Part shown: piece after piece, positions 17,675-25,952 of the stretch
Layout: each line of letters starts with the position of its first letter
How positions within the stretch are numbered: position 1 is the stretch's first letter
NCBI RefSeq assembly: GCF_014696435.1
Contig: NZ_JACJQG010000005.1
Location: 62,001 to 126,000 of the forward strand
Direction: 5' to 3'
Source: Calothrix anomala FACHB-343
GTDB lineage: Bacteria; Cyanobacteriota; Cyanobacteriia; Cyanobacteriales; Nostocaceae
DNA length: 64,000 bases
Position numbers and translations under genes: made by a program
Notes under the pieces: model-generated
Seen by the model: only the letters and a program-made list of their open reading frames with translations
The model's database searches: none
What the model was told of the DNA's origin: nothing

Positions 17675-17770
17675 TTGTCATTTGTCATTGGTCATTTGTC
17701 ATTTGTCATTAGTCCTCCTTGTCTCCCTTGTCTTCCTTGTCTTCCTTGTCCCCCTTTTCCCCCTTCCCTG
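17675..17770. repeat. GTCATTT heptamers followed by 9-bp CTTGTCTTC-type repeats
   Basis: The spacer starts with TTGTCATTTGTCATTGGTCA-type heptamers and then changes to CCTTGTCTC/CCTTGTCTT 9-mers. The frame through it has no value as protein. Confidence 0.88.
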
Positions 17771-17779
17771 ATTCCTGCA

Positions 17780-18193
17780 ATGGATAATATTGATAAGCTA
17801 TTAGCTGAACTCCAAACTGAATACAAAGAAGGGAAAACTCCTCCACCCCAACCACAACCTCAGTCAAAACCTCAGCTAAACATTACCCAACCATTTATTC
17901 CCGTATCACCAAAAGCAGCTTCTCTCATCGATAATCTTTTGGAGGAAGTGAAGGCTGATTTTGTCGAACGAGACAAAGCCGAAGATTTGAGACGACAGGA
18001 AGAATTAGAACAAGAAAGAATTCGCCAAGAACAACTTAAAGTAAAACAACGAGAAGCATTAAAAACTCAGGCGAAAGAATGGTTAGCTAAATTAGATCCA
18101 TTTTCGCCTGAAGGACTTTGGTTTGAAAGATTTGCCGAAGGATATCCTTCCAAATTAGAAGCTGCTATTGAATATTTACAAAACAACTATTAA
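17780..18193 (+). CDS. Slr1339-like salt-stress family protein
   Basis: From ATG 17780 the product is 137 residues: MDNIDKLLAELQTEYKEGK, a Pro/Gln-rich linker, a strongly charged coiled coil (about 75-110, DLRRQEELEQERIRQEQ), and a C-terminal module with LAKLDPFSPEGLWFERFAEG. This pattern matches, from memory, the cyanobacterial family annotated after Slr1339. No catalytic residues are visible. Upstream sequence in frame is only repeat. The position after three vWA genes makes functional linkage plausible but unproven. Confidence 0.78.
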   Translation: MDNIDKLLAELQTEYKEGKTPPPQPQPQSKPQLNITQPFIPVSPKAASLIDNLLEEVKADFVERDKAEDLRRQEELEQERIRQEQLKVKQREALKTQAKEWLAKLDPFSPEGLWFERFAEGYPSKLEAAIEYLQNNY

Positions 18194-18230
18194 CCCATTG
18201 TTTACTTGATTAATAATAAAACCCTCTGAT

Positions 18231-18296
18231 AATTGTACAGACGTGATTCATCGCGTCTCTGACAATTGTACAGACGCGATTCATCGCGTCTCTAAT
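18231..18296. repeat. Two 33-bp hairpin repeats between convergent genes
   Basis: Direct repeats at 18231 and 18264, each with a stem AGACGCGAT-TC-ATCGCGTCT (first copy has AGACGTGAT). A diverged hairpin of the same type lies at 34651-34670 after the prohibitin gene. At 18.2 kb it probably also stops transcription from both sides. Confidence 0.85.
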
Positions 18297-21200
18297 TTAA
18301 ATTGCTCCACAATAAGCAGGAGAATTTTTAGCCGATTCAGGAATAATATTCGGAGAATTAGCTAATAATTCAGCTTCACCGCGACTATTAATTATCAAAC
18401 CTTGAGCCTCAATAATTGCAGATGGTTCATTATTTTTCGGCGCTGCTTGAGAAGCAGTTGTGACTCTTGTTTCCACACCCTTTGGCTGTAATCCTACTTG
18501 AGAAGACAAATCACGGACATCATTCCAAATTGTTTGACCCATAATAATATCAGTAGGATTTTGTGGTAATCCACCTCGTCCAGTCACAACAAAATTATTA
18601 GCGCGATCGCCTCGACAACTAGCAGCAATCTGTTGACTAGGATCTATAATATTTGTGGGTAATTCAGTATTAGCAAGATTCTTACTCGTTTCTAGGTTAT
18701 TAATTGTCACAACCCCATCAACTCCGAATTTTGAACTCGCATCAATCTGACTATCTGGAGAGATAAAAATACCTTGAGTTTGGATTTGAATATTACCACC
18801 AGGGCCAAAAACAGCATTAGCTCGAATATCGCTGTTATTGTGAGCCACAACAAAATTGGCATTAATGTTTATATTACCACCGCCACCAGTACTATCTAAA
18901 ACGCTAGTACTAATTAAACTCTGGTTATTGAGGAAGAGTAAATCAGTAGTCAAATTGAGATTACCGCCACCTGTTTGCGTGGATGTAGCTACTATATTAC
19001 CGCGATCGCTTTGGATTTGCTGCGCATTGATAATGATATTACCAGCTTGACCTAATCCCAAACTATTAGTAGAAATACGAGCTTGATTTATTACCTTTAA
19101 TAAATTACTTGTCACTTGAATATTACCGCCATTACCTTGCGATCCAGCTTTAGCTTCGCTGAAAGCGCCTGTAAATAAAGTATTAATATAACCATCAAAC
19201 AAAACAGAATTAGCAGCAATTTTAATTAATCCCGCATTGCCTGTACTTACTGTACTGGTATTCAAAGAAGCCCCAGTAGTAAATGTGAGAGAATCAGCAT
19301 TGATATTAATGCTACCGCCATCACCACTACCTTTAGTATCAGCAGATATTTGGCTACCATTGCGAGCGGTTAATGATGTTTGCACATTCAAAAAGATATT
19401 ACCACCACCACCAGAAACTGTAGAGGCGCTGATGCTGGCTAGATTTTCTGAGGAAGTATTATCAAGTAAAATCGCTCCCGCATCAATCTGAATATTACCT
19501 GCTTTTCCTTGTCCTGGTGGTATATTCGTGTTGCGGCTATGGAAATTACTAGCACTGATAATACCTCCATTTTGAATAGTTAAATTATCAGTAATAATAT
19601 TTAAGTTTCCCCCATCACCATTGCCTTGGATTGCACTAGCAAATAAACCACTGCGTCCTACAGCATTCACACCAATAACTTCTATATCGTTCGCTGTTAC
19701 TATTAAATTACCCGCCTTGCCAGAGCCAGCAGTACTTGTAGCAATTTGACCGCCATCTATCAGCCGCAAGGTATCGGTATCTATTGTCAAATTCCCTCCC
19801 TTACCCGTGGCATTAGAGAGAACTGTGGTAAATAATAAACTCTGACCGCTAGTAGAACCACCAATGAGTTCTATATTATTTGCCTGAATATTTAAATCTC
19901 CAGCATTTCCAGAGCTAAAAGTACCCGTACCAATTTGCGCACCATTAATTAAACGTAAACTTTGAGTATCAATGCTTAAACTACCACCATTACCCGTCGC
20001 ACCTGATTCCACATTCGCAAGTAGCCCGCTAGGGAAACCTCCGGGTGAAGTACCGCTCAGTTCTATTTGATTGGCTTGCAAATTGACAATTCCCGCATTT
20101 CCTGAACCAAAAGTTAATGCTGCTATCTGTGCGCCATCAGCAATGCGCAAATTTTCGGTTTCAATCAACAATTTGCCACCATTACCTGCGGCTTTAGATT
20201 CTACATTTGCATATAAGCCACTGGAACCAACACCAGCTGCACCCCGCAGTAGCTCTATATCTTTTGCCTTGACTGTTAAAATTCCTCCATCTTTGGCATT
20301 AAAGGTACTAACTGCTATCCTGGCACCATTAGCAACCTGTAAATTTTCCGTATTAATAATGATATTCCCGCCTCTACCTTGGGCAATAGATTCGGCATTG
20401 GCAAAAATGCCACTAGAAACGCTGCCTCGTGAAGCACCGGTTAATTGTACATTTGTGGCGTTTAATTCTATGCTGCCAGCATTGCCCATACCAAAAGTAT
20501 TAACAAATACCTGTGCGCCGTTAGTAACTAACAAATTATCTGTTTGAATTACTAACTTACCGCCATTACCTGTGGCTCCAGGCGCTACCGGTGTAAATAA
20601 ACCGCTAGAACCAGAAACACTTGAACCGCCACTCAATTCAATTTGCTGGGCGTTAACTGTGAGACTCCCGGCGTTACCAGCACCAAAGGTACCACTGGAA
20701 ATTTGAGCGCCACTAGCAACAAGCAGGCTTTTTGTATCAATTAATAAATTACCACCATTACCCGTTGCGCCAGGTGCAACATCGCTAGATAAATAAGTTA
20801 CAAAGGGAAGACCCAATACAGAAGTACCACTGACTGCTACCGCTTCTGTTGCCTTAATTATCAGACTTCCTGGTAAACCATTACCTACAGTCTCTGCCAA
20901 CATAGCAGAACCATCTTTTACTTGAATGTTACGCCCCTGTACTTGGATATTACCGCCATTACCACTAACTTCTAAAGAAGCTGCTTGAGATAGGTTAATA
21001 TCGCGAAAACTATTGACATTTTCATAACTCAATTGCCAACCTGAGGTAATGGGGTTAAGGGTGACAAAACTGTCTGTACCTACACTTCCTAACTCAATTC
21101 GTCCGCTATTGGCGGTGAGATTACCTCCTGTAACTTCAATATTCCCACCTACCAAAGCCAAAGTTTTCTGTGGCTGTACCATAACCCCGGTAGGACGAGA

Positions 21201-21830
21201 GTCTTTAATGATGGAAAAGTTATTTTTATTGAAACTGAGATTGTTTCCCGTGCCGTTGACCTTGATAATAGCTGTATTATTTGACCCGTATTGCAACCCT
21301 AAAGGAAGGCTTACTGTTAATAAAGGTGTTGTTTGTGGATTGCTAGCATTGAATTCGCTACCATCAGTAAATCGGATACTATTGGCTGTAGAACCAATAA
21401 AAGAACCACCAATATCGAGGGCAGCATTAGCACCAAAAACAATCCCATTGGGATTGATGAGAAATAAATTAGCTGCGCCTTGGGCACGAATTAAACCATC
21501 AATTTCGGAGATAGAACTACCAGTAACACGGCTGATGATGTTTTGAATATCTGTAGGATTATTAAAAGCGGCTATTTGGTCTTTTAGCAGAGAAAAATCT
21601 TGAAAACTATGGAATAAGTTATTACCAGATCTAGTACCACCATCAATTGTAAAAGTCCCAGAATTAGGAGTAACAGTTGTATTATTTGGCAGCGTATTAT
21701 CGGGAATAATTTGTGCTGAAGCGCTTAGTTTTGTATTTGCCAGCGACCAAAAAATAAGCGGTAAGCCCAGCAATATTTTTATGCCTAAAATTTTGCTCTT
21801 TCTTTTCGTCACTGACATAGTTTTTGCCAT
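18297..21830 (-). CDS. Two-partner-secretion filamentous adhesin (TpsA, FhaB-like)
   Basis: The 1177-residue protein starts with a signal peptide (basic residues, then hydrophobic ILLGLPLIFWSLANTKL and SASAQ) and a TPS domain (about 45-300) with the hallmark NLFLINPNGIVFG. The rest is a long right-handed beta-helix made of about 45-residue repeats of the kind GNGG.L.I.T..L.V..GAQI followed by GNAG.L.V.A..IEL. It should be exported by Sec and then by a TpsB outer-membrane channel, giving a surface or released adhesin. No TpsB gene is in the window. The extreme C-terminus NSPAYCGAI has a lone cysteine. Upstream is a terminator separating it from the leader-peptide genes. Confidence 0.92.
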   Translation of the reverse strand: MAKTMSVTKRKSKILGIKILLGLPLIFWSLANTKLSASAQIIPDNTLPNNTTVTPNSGTFTIDGGTRSGNNLFHSFQDFSLLKDQIAAFNNPTDIQNIISRVTGSSISEIDGLIRAQGAANLFLINPNGIVFGANAALDIGGSFIGSTANSIRFTDGSEFNASNPQTTPLLTVSLPLGLQYGSNNTAIIKVNGTGNNLSFNKNNFSIIKDSRPTGVMVQPQKTLALVGGNIEVTGGNLTANSGRIELGSVGTDSFVTLNPITSGWQLSYENVNSFRDINLSQAASLEVSGNGGNIQVQGRNIQVKDGSAMLAETVGNGLPGSLIIKATEAVAVSGTSVLGLPFVTYLSSDVAPGATGNGGNLLIDTKSLLVASGAQISSGTFGAGNAGSLTVNAQQIELSGGSSVSGSSGLFTPVAPGATGNGGKLVIQTDNLLVTNGAQVFVNTFGMGNAGSIELNATNVQLTGASRGSVSSGIFANAESIAQGRGGNIIINTENLQVANGARIAVSTFNAKDGGILTVKAKDIELLRGAAGVGSSGLYANVESKAAGNGGKLLIETENLRIADGAQIAALTFGSGNAGIVNLQANQIELSGTSPGGFPSGLLANVESGATGNGGSLSIDTQSLRLINGAQIGTGTFSSGNAGDLNIQANNIELIGGSTSGQSLLFTTVLSNATGKGGNLTIDTDTLRLIDGGQIATSTAGSGKAGNLIVTANDIEVIGVNAVGRSGLFASAIQGNGDGGNLNIITDNLTIQNGGIISASNFHSRNTNIPPGQGKAGNIQIDAGAILLDNTSSENLASISASTVSGGGGNIFLNVQTSLTARNGSQISADTKGSGDGGSININADSLTFTTGASLNTSTVSTGNAGLIKIAANSVLFDGYINTLFTGAFSEAKAGSQGNGGNIQVTSNLLKVINQARISTNSLGLGQAGNIIINAQQIQSDRGNIVATSTQTGGGNLNLTTDLLFLNNQSLISTSVLDSTGGGGNININANFVVAHNNSDIRANAVFGPGGNIQIQTQGIFISPDSQIDASSKFGVDGVVTINNLETSKNLANTELPTNIIDPSQQIAASCRGDRANNFVVTGRGGLPQNPTDIIMGQTIWNDVRDLSSQVGLQPKGVETRVTTASQAAPKNNEPSAIIEAQGLIINSRGEAELLANSPNIIPESAKNSPAYCGAI

Positions 21831-21945
21831 TCTCTTGCTAGAAGCTACTATCTTAGCTACGGAGTCACTGAAATGTCTTCCCCTATTGGCAACTCTGATG
21901 GTAACAAACTCAATTGCTACCTTTTTTCAATAAGTTAACTGAAAT

Positions 21946-21977
21946 AAAAACCCCGATTTCATGAAGAAACTGGGGTG
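21946..21977 (-). terminator. Terminator between the leader-peptide genes and the adhesin gene
   Basis: On the minus strand an imperfect stem ACCCCAGTTTC / GAAATCGGGGT with a short loop is followed by TTTTTATTT. It would end transcription coming from the peptide genes before the adhesin start. Confidence 0.65.
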
Positions 21978-22014
21978 TTACACAAGTATGTTCAAATTAT
22001 GTCTAACCAGGCAT

Positions 22015-22143
22015 TTACTCTCTCTTTGTTTGACCACCATTACCAGTAGCACTAGCACTACTGGTAGTATGAATTCGAGTGATTACTACTAATTCAACTT
22101 CCTGATGAGTTAAGTCCATCAAATCTTCATATTTGTTGGGCAA
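22015..22143 (-). CDS. Possible degenerate leader peptide gene
   Basis: Directly after the stop of the glycine-rich peptide gene, in the same frame, a short open frame can start at TTG 22143 and gives 42 residues. It contains YEDLMDLTHQEVELVV, which copies the leader pattern ELSELTDKEAELVVGA of its neighbour, but it lacks the Gly-Gly/Gly-Ala site and has a Ser/Thr-rich tail. It has no ATG at the front and no clear ribosome site. It may be a relic, or be made by stop read-through. Confidence 0.4.
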   Translation of the reverse strand: MPNKYEDLMDLTHQEVELVVITRIHTTSSASATGNGGQTKRE

Positions 22144-22155
22144 AACCTGGGAATA

Positions 22156-22398
22156 TTATAGTTCTATAGAACTTTCTACATGACAATTATTAGGAATACT
22201 ACCACCGACCCAAGTATCACCTCCATAACTATCCCAACCACTACCGCCAGATCCACTACCTCCACTACCTCCGCCACCCCAAGCGCCGACAACTAATTCA
22301 GCTTCTTTGTCAGTTAATTCGCTCAATTCTAGTAGCTCCAGAATTTGACTATTTTGTGGAGACTTTTTGTGATAATTTTCTGAAATTTTAACATTCAT
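22156..22398 (-). CDS. Glycine-rich peptide with bacteriocin-type leader
   Basis: From ATG 22398 the product is 80 residues. The N-terminal 38 or so look like a secretion leader of the double-glycine type, ending ELSELTDKEAELVVGA (Gly-Ala in place of Gly-Gly). The core is extremely glycine/serine-rich (WGGGGSGGSGSGGSGWDSYG) and ends with a single Cys (NNCHVESSIEL). It is presumably cleaved and exported by a peptidase-containing ABC transporter, none of which is present nearby. ATG 22437 would add 13 residues; AGAGG lies about 12 bp before ATG 22398. Similar leader pieces lie on both sides. Confidence 0.7.
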   Translation of the reverse strand: MNVKISENYHKKSPQNSQILELLELSELTDKEAELVVGAWGGGGSGGSGSGGSGWDSYGGDTWVGGSIPNNCHVESSIEL

Positions 22399-22570
22399 AT
22401 ATTCTTGTTTAACCTCTAACAAGTATTTTGTCTGCATTTGTTATCTTTGCAAATCAATAAAAAATTATTGTATGTATCTCAAGTTGATTGGGCATAAATT
22501 ATGGAATAAATTCGCATTATCTATACCCCCAAAACTTGATATTTTCCTTGGCAAGATTAGTTTAGAGAAC

Positions 22571-22757
22571 TCAGAAACTACCACCGCCACTACCACCGCC
22601 ACCGCCACCCCAGGCAGTGGGATCTATAGAATTACCACCTCCACCTGTTACTGTTTCTGCTTCAGAATTAGTAATTTCATTCACTAGTAATAGCTGGCTA
22701 TTATCTCTAGATTGCTGATGATTTTTTTGGAGTTTTATTGGTGAATTTTGTCGGCAT
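22571..22757 (-). pseudogene. Frameshifted second glycine-rich leader peptide
   Basis: ATG 22757 gives MPTKFTNKTPKK and then stops. If one A is removed from the 7-A run (plus strand T7 at 22722-22728) the frame continues through NSQLLLVNEITNSEAETVTG, a Gly-Gly site, and a glycine-rich core ending GGGGGGSGGGSF. The leader aligns with that of the neighbouring intact gene. Either a recent frameshift, a phase-variable homopolymer, or a sequencing error. Confidence 0.6.
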
Positions 22758-23229
22758 GTTTTGTTTTTTAAAGACTAAAAACTTAATAGCTATTTTTCAC
22801 AACATTTTCTATTGTGGCAAGAGTTACTGAGATTATTTGTAGTAATTTTAATATTGCTAGTCATTTTGATAAAAATATATGATTTAACCGTACAATCACT
22901 TATTTTGCTAATTATCGATAAGCATTATATTTTATAATGATCAAAATAGATTGATATTTATTAACAGTATTTTTTCGTAAGTATTAATATGAGCATGAGT
23001 TATCTATGACCAACTGTATTAATTTAAAGTAGGAAATCTAATAAATATTAAGAGGCATAATCAATTAATCTTCAGAGGATGTAGGCGATATATTCTACAT
23101 TTTCCATGAATCAGGCTTTGATTTAAGGCGATGCTATTACCGAATCGATGAGAGAGTGATTATTCTGGAGTCAAAGGCAACACAGGAGCGATCGCACTGT
23201 TGGGGACACAACATGGTAAACTAAGGCTT
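22758..23229. other. AT-rich spacer, no gene seen
   Basis: Between the peptide genes (minus) and the hydrolase (plus). Very AT-rich with no repeat array; it must contain promoters for both directions. Confidence 0.6.
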
Positions 23230-24123
23230 ATGTTTCCAAGTTTCTTACCTACAGCCGTTGGGCAACTCCAAGAACCAGCTGCGATCGCACTAGCTCAGAG
23301 TATCCAATCTCATGCGATCGCTACTCCTCTAGCTAATCAACCAATCAATACTACCTATGTTCATCAAGGTAGCGGTGGTGTACCCATTCTCTTAATTCAC
23401 GGCTTTGATAGTTCTGTTTTAGAATTTCGCCGATTACTACCGCTATTAGCCGCCAAAAATGAAACTTGGGCGGTGGATTTATTAGGCTTTGGTTTTACAG
23501 AAAGATTGGCTGATATTGAATATAGCCCTACTGCCATTAAAACCCATCTTTATTATTTTTGGAAAACTCTAATTAATCAGCCTGTAATTTTGCTTGGCGC
23601 ATCAATGGGGGGTGCGGCGGCGATTGATTTTACTCTAACTTATCCAGAAGTGGTGCAAAAACTCGTGTTAATGGATAGTGCAGGGTTACAGGGAGGTTCG
23701 CCACTGAGTAAATTCATGTTTCCCCCTTTGGATTATTATGCTACAGAGTTTTTACGCAGTCCAAAAGTTCGCGATCGCATTTCTCGCGCTGCTTATAAAG
23801 CCACACATTTAGCATCAAATGATAGTGTCGCTTGTGCCGCATTACATCTACAAATGCCAAGTTGGAGCAAAGCTTTAATTACTTTTACTAAAAGCGGTGG
23901 TTATCGAGCTTTTAAAAGGCAAAAATTAGCGGAAATTAACCAACCTACATTAATTTTATGGGGTGACTCCGATAAAATTTTAGGTACTAAAGGCGCAAAG
24001 AAATTTCAAAGTGCCATACCCAATAGTAAGCTTTCATGGATTAAAGATTGCGGTCATATTCCCCACTTAGAACAGCCAGAACTCACTGCTGAATATATTT
24101 TAGAATTTTGCAGCCATCAATAA
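23230..24123 (+). CDS. Alpha/beta hydrolase
   Basis: From ATG 23230 (TAAGG just upstream) the product is 297 residues. The oxyanion strand is PILLIHGFDSS, the nucleophile elbow GASMGG, the acid is in LILWGDSDKI and the His in KDCGHIPHLEQP, so the catalytic triad is complete. No signal peptide. It is a typical esterase, lipase or C-C hydrolase fold; the substrate cannot be told. The final gene before a hairpin repeat and a convergent gene. Confidence 0.9.
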   Translation: MFPSFLPTAVGQLQEPAAIALAQSIQSHAIATPLANQPINTTYVHQGSGGVPILLIHGFDSSVLEFRRLLPLLAAKNETWAVDLLGFGFTERLADIEYSPTAIKTHLYYFWKTLINQPVILLGASMGGAAAIDFTLTYPEVVQKLVLMDSAGLQGGSPLSKFMFPPLDYYATEFLRSPKVRDRISRAAYKATHLASNDSVACAALHLQMPSWSKALITFTKSGGYRAFKRQKLAEINQPTLILWGDSDKILGTKGAKKFQSAIPNSKLSWIKDCGHIPHLEQPELTAEYILEFCSHQ

Positions 24124-24208
24124 TCAATTATTTAATCAGTTGAGAATGCCAAATTCAAAAACTTAAATGTAGTGCCCTGGCAAGCTGACAATATTGTAAT
24201 ATAACTTT

Positions 24209-24263
24209 CTTGTGGGGTGGACATCTTGTCCGCCCAGGACGGGCGAGACGCCCATCCCACAAG
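24209..24263. repeat. Long hairpin repeat
   Basis: CTTGTGGGGTGG at the left pairs with CCATCCCACAAG at the right, enclosing GTCCGCCC-AG-GACGGGCGAGAC. Non-coding, between convergent genes; it can serve as a transcription stop and has the look of the mobile hairpin repeats common in Nostocales. Confidence 0.8.
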
Positions 24264-24365
24264 AGTTTTACTAATACAGTATTTTAGCCTTAAACCGCCA
24301 GTATAGTGCGCTGTATTGTGCTACAACGCACTATTCTAATACAAATTAGCTCACCTAACAAAAAC

Positions 24366-24394
24366 GTAATTACGAATTACGAATTACGAATTAA
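24366..24394. repeat. TTACGAA heptamer array
   Basis: Four TTACGAA heptamers immediately before, and touching, the stop codon of the coiled-coil gene at 24391. Confidence 0.9.
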
Positions 24395-25008
24395 TCAAGC
24401 AACCACATTTGAGAAGAATTATCTTCTGGTTCGGCTGGTTGTGTAATGGCTAGATGTTCAGAAGTCCGGTAAGATTTTCTGTAATAGTCTTGACTATGGG
24501 TTTGTTTGACTGGTTTATAACTTTCCTTTGGTTGTTTTAAGGCATTAAGTTCTTCTGTAAGCTGAAAATTAGAGGCGCTAAGAGTTTCCTTTTCTTGCTT
24601 TAAAGTATTAATTTCTTCTATGAGCTTAGAGTTAGACTCAGCTAGATGTAACGCGGCTTTTTTCGCTTCATCAAGCTCTTTAGTGAGGCGTTTTGCTGCT
24701 GTTTTTTGTTCTGATACAGATGATTGTAAATCTGCAACTTGTTTTTGCAGGGTAGCTTCCTGCTGCTGAGATTTTTCTAGAGATTCTTTTAACTCTTGAA
24801 TAGTTGTTTCTAAATCTACCTTGGTAGGAGTTGTGCGCCTAGCTGCTGTTCCTGTTTCTGGTGTTGCCGTAGGTGCTTCTTCGGCTGTAACATTTTCTTC
24901 TGTCACAGCTTGTGCAGTCACTTCAATCACTGATTCACCTTCAGGTGGTGTAAATTTTTGTGCTTCTTCTTGTAATAAATCGGAGACAGAGACACGTTTC
25001 TTAACCAT
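24391..25008 (-). CDS. Coiled-coil partner of ParA, McdB-like
   Basis: ATG 25008 overlaps the ParA stop (TAATG), with GGAGGGA inside the end of the ParA gene, so translation is coupled. The 205-residue protein has a basic N-terminus ([20 protein letters not shown]), a Thr/Ala/Glu-rich disordered stretch, a long Gln/Lys/Glu coiled coil (about 75-160), and a C-terminal tail ending SSQMWLLD. McdB proteins described for carboxysome positioning share a charged N-terminus, a central Gln-rich coiled coil, and an invariant C-terminal Trp, as here. Function as a carboxysome adaptor is therefore likely but inferred. A plain plasmid-type ParB is ruled out by the absence of a HTH. Confidence 0.75.
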   Translation of the reverse strand: MVKKRVSVSDLLQEEAQKFTPPEGESVIEVTAQAVTEENVTAEEAPTATPETGTAARRTTPTKVDLETTIQELKESLEKSQQQEATLQKQVADLQSSVSEQKTAAKRLTKELDEAKKAALHLAESNSKLIEEINTLKQEKETLSASNFQLTEELNALKQPKESYKPVKQTHSQDYYRKSYRTSEHLAITQPAEPEDNSSQMWLLD

Positions 25009-25640
25009 TATTCCCTCCAATCGAGCTGTAATTCATTAGCCACACGGCGATAATCAGATTCTGCTTCCCGTGCGTTGTTTCCCCGCCATTGAGTAATTGG
25101 TACACCCTCAAGTGCTGCTCTTTCGTGAGCTTTATAAGTACGGATTAAGTTTTTACATACAGGAATTCCTAATCCCATGAGAGTTTTTTGCGCCTCAATG
25201 GCTTCCCCCAAACTCCGCGTATCAACTTTGGTTAGCAACACCTTATGGGGAACTCCCACAGGGATGACGGCTTTTCTAACAGTCTCAATCAAGACAGCGA
25301 GATCCATTGCTGCTGGGGGTGTAGGTAAAACCAGATAATCTGCGATAGCTACTACCGTCGCCAATGCTTCAGAGCGCAGCGCCGGAGGCGTATCCACTAC
25401 TACTAAATCGTAACCTGTTAGCTTTGTTAAATTACTTAAAAGTTTTGGATTAGTTTCTTGAGCTAGATCAAACCCCATCCCATCCTGATTGCGCCCAAAC
25501 CACCAACTAGCAGATCCTTGAATATCTGCGTCAACCAGAATCACGTTTTGTTTACGGGCAAAGTTGGCAGCTAGATTGACTGCGGTTGTCGTTTTACCGA
25601 CACCTCCCTTGCCGTTGAGTATAACGATAATTTTTGGCAC
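25008..25640 (-). CDS. ParA/MinD-type ATPase, McdA-like
   Basis: A 210-residue compact ParA ATPase from GTG 25640 (GGAA upstream). The deviant Walker A is [14 protein letters not shown] with the signature Lys, Walker A' is [15 protein letters not shown], and Walker [10 protein letters not shown]. There is no N-terminal DNA-binding domain, as in MinD, ParA of orphan cargo systems and type 2 McdA. These ATPases bind the nucleoid and move cargo down a gradient set by the partner. The partner here is the overlapping coiled-coil gene, so carboxysome spacing is the best guess. Neither plasmid genes nor a ParB/parS set are visible. Confidence 0.85.
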   Translation of the reverse strand: MPKIIVILNGKGGVGKTTTAVNLAANFARKQNVILVDADIQGSASWWFGRNQDGMGFDLAQETNPKLLSNLTKLTGYDLVVVDTPPALRSEALATVVAIADYLVLPTPPAAMDLAVLIETVRKAVIPVGVPHKVLLTKVDTRSLGEAIEAQKTLMGLGIPVCKNLIRTYKAHERAALEGVPITQWRGNNAREAESDYRRVANELQLDWRE

Positions 25641-25887
25641 TTCACATTCCCGACGCTGCTGTCATACCAGAATATAATGCTTTGTGCCTCAAAGACTCAC
25701 TTTGCTCACACTTACTTACAATCGCCTGGGATATGAGAAAGGGAAACCAGGGGAAGAATAGCGATCGCTCCTCACCAATCAACAGACTTACACCGAAAAA
25801 ATCTCATTTGTCAGAATTTTACTTATCTATCCAACCGAAGATTATACCAATTTTAAATAGTGTTTGCGGCACATCAGTACATTAATA

Positions 25888-25935
25888 ATATTCTAGAGGC
25901 CATGACATTGCCATGCCTCTACCATCTGTCGCATT
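25888..25935. repeat. Dispersed palindrome-bearing repeat, copy B
   Basis: Inverted counterpart of 14945-14992: ATATTCTAGAGG, a CATG...CATG palindrome core, CTACCAT and TGTCGCATTC. It sits in the 312-bp spacer between the metalloprotease and ParA genes. Motifs like the GAATGCGACA part recur near 7630, 14150 and 62555. Confidence 0.85.
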
Positions 25936-25952
25936 CTTTGTTCAAATAGGTA

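Noticed and set aside
20071-21546. Long plus-strand frames (158 and 165 residues) inside the adhesin gene
   Set aside because: Antisense shadows of a repetitive beta-helix gene that is intact on the minus strand.
22472-22687. 71-residue plus-strand frame rich in Thr/Ala
   Set aside because: It is the antisense of the glycine-rich core of the frameshifted leader peptide on the minus strand.
25008-25640. Plasmid or chromosome partition ParA
   Set aside because: There is no ParB with HTH and no parS-like repeats; the overlapping partner is a coiled-coil protein with the McdB layout.
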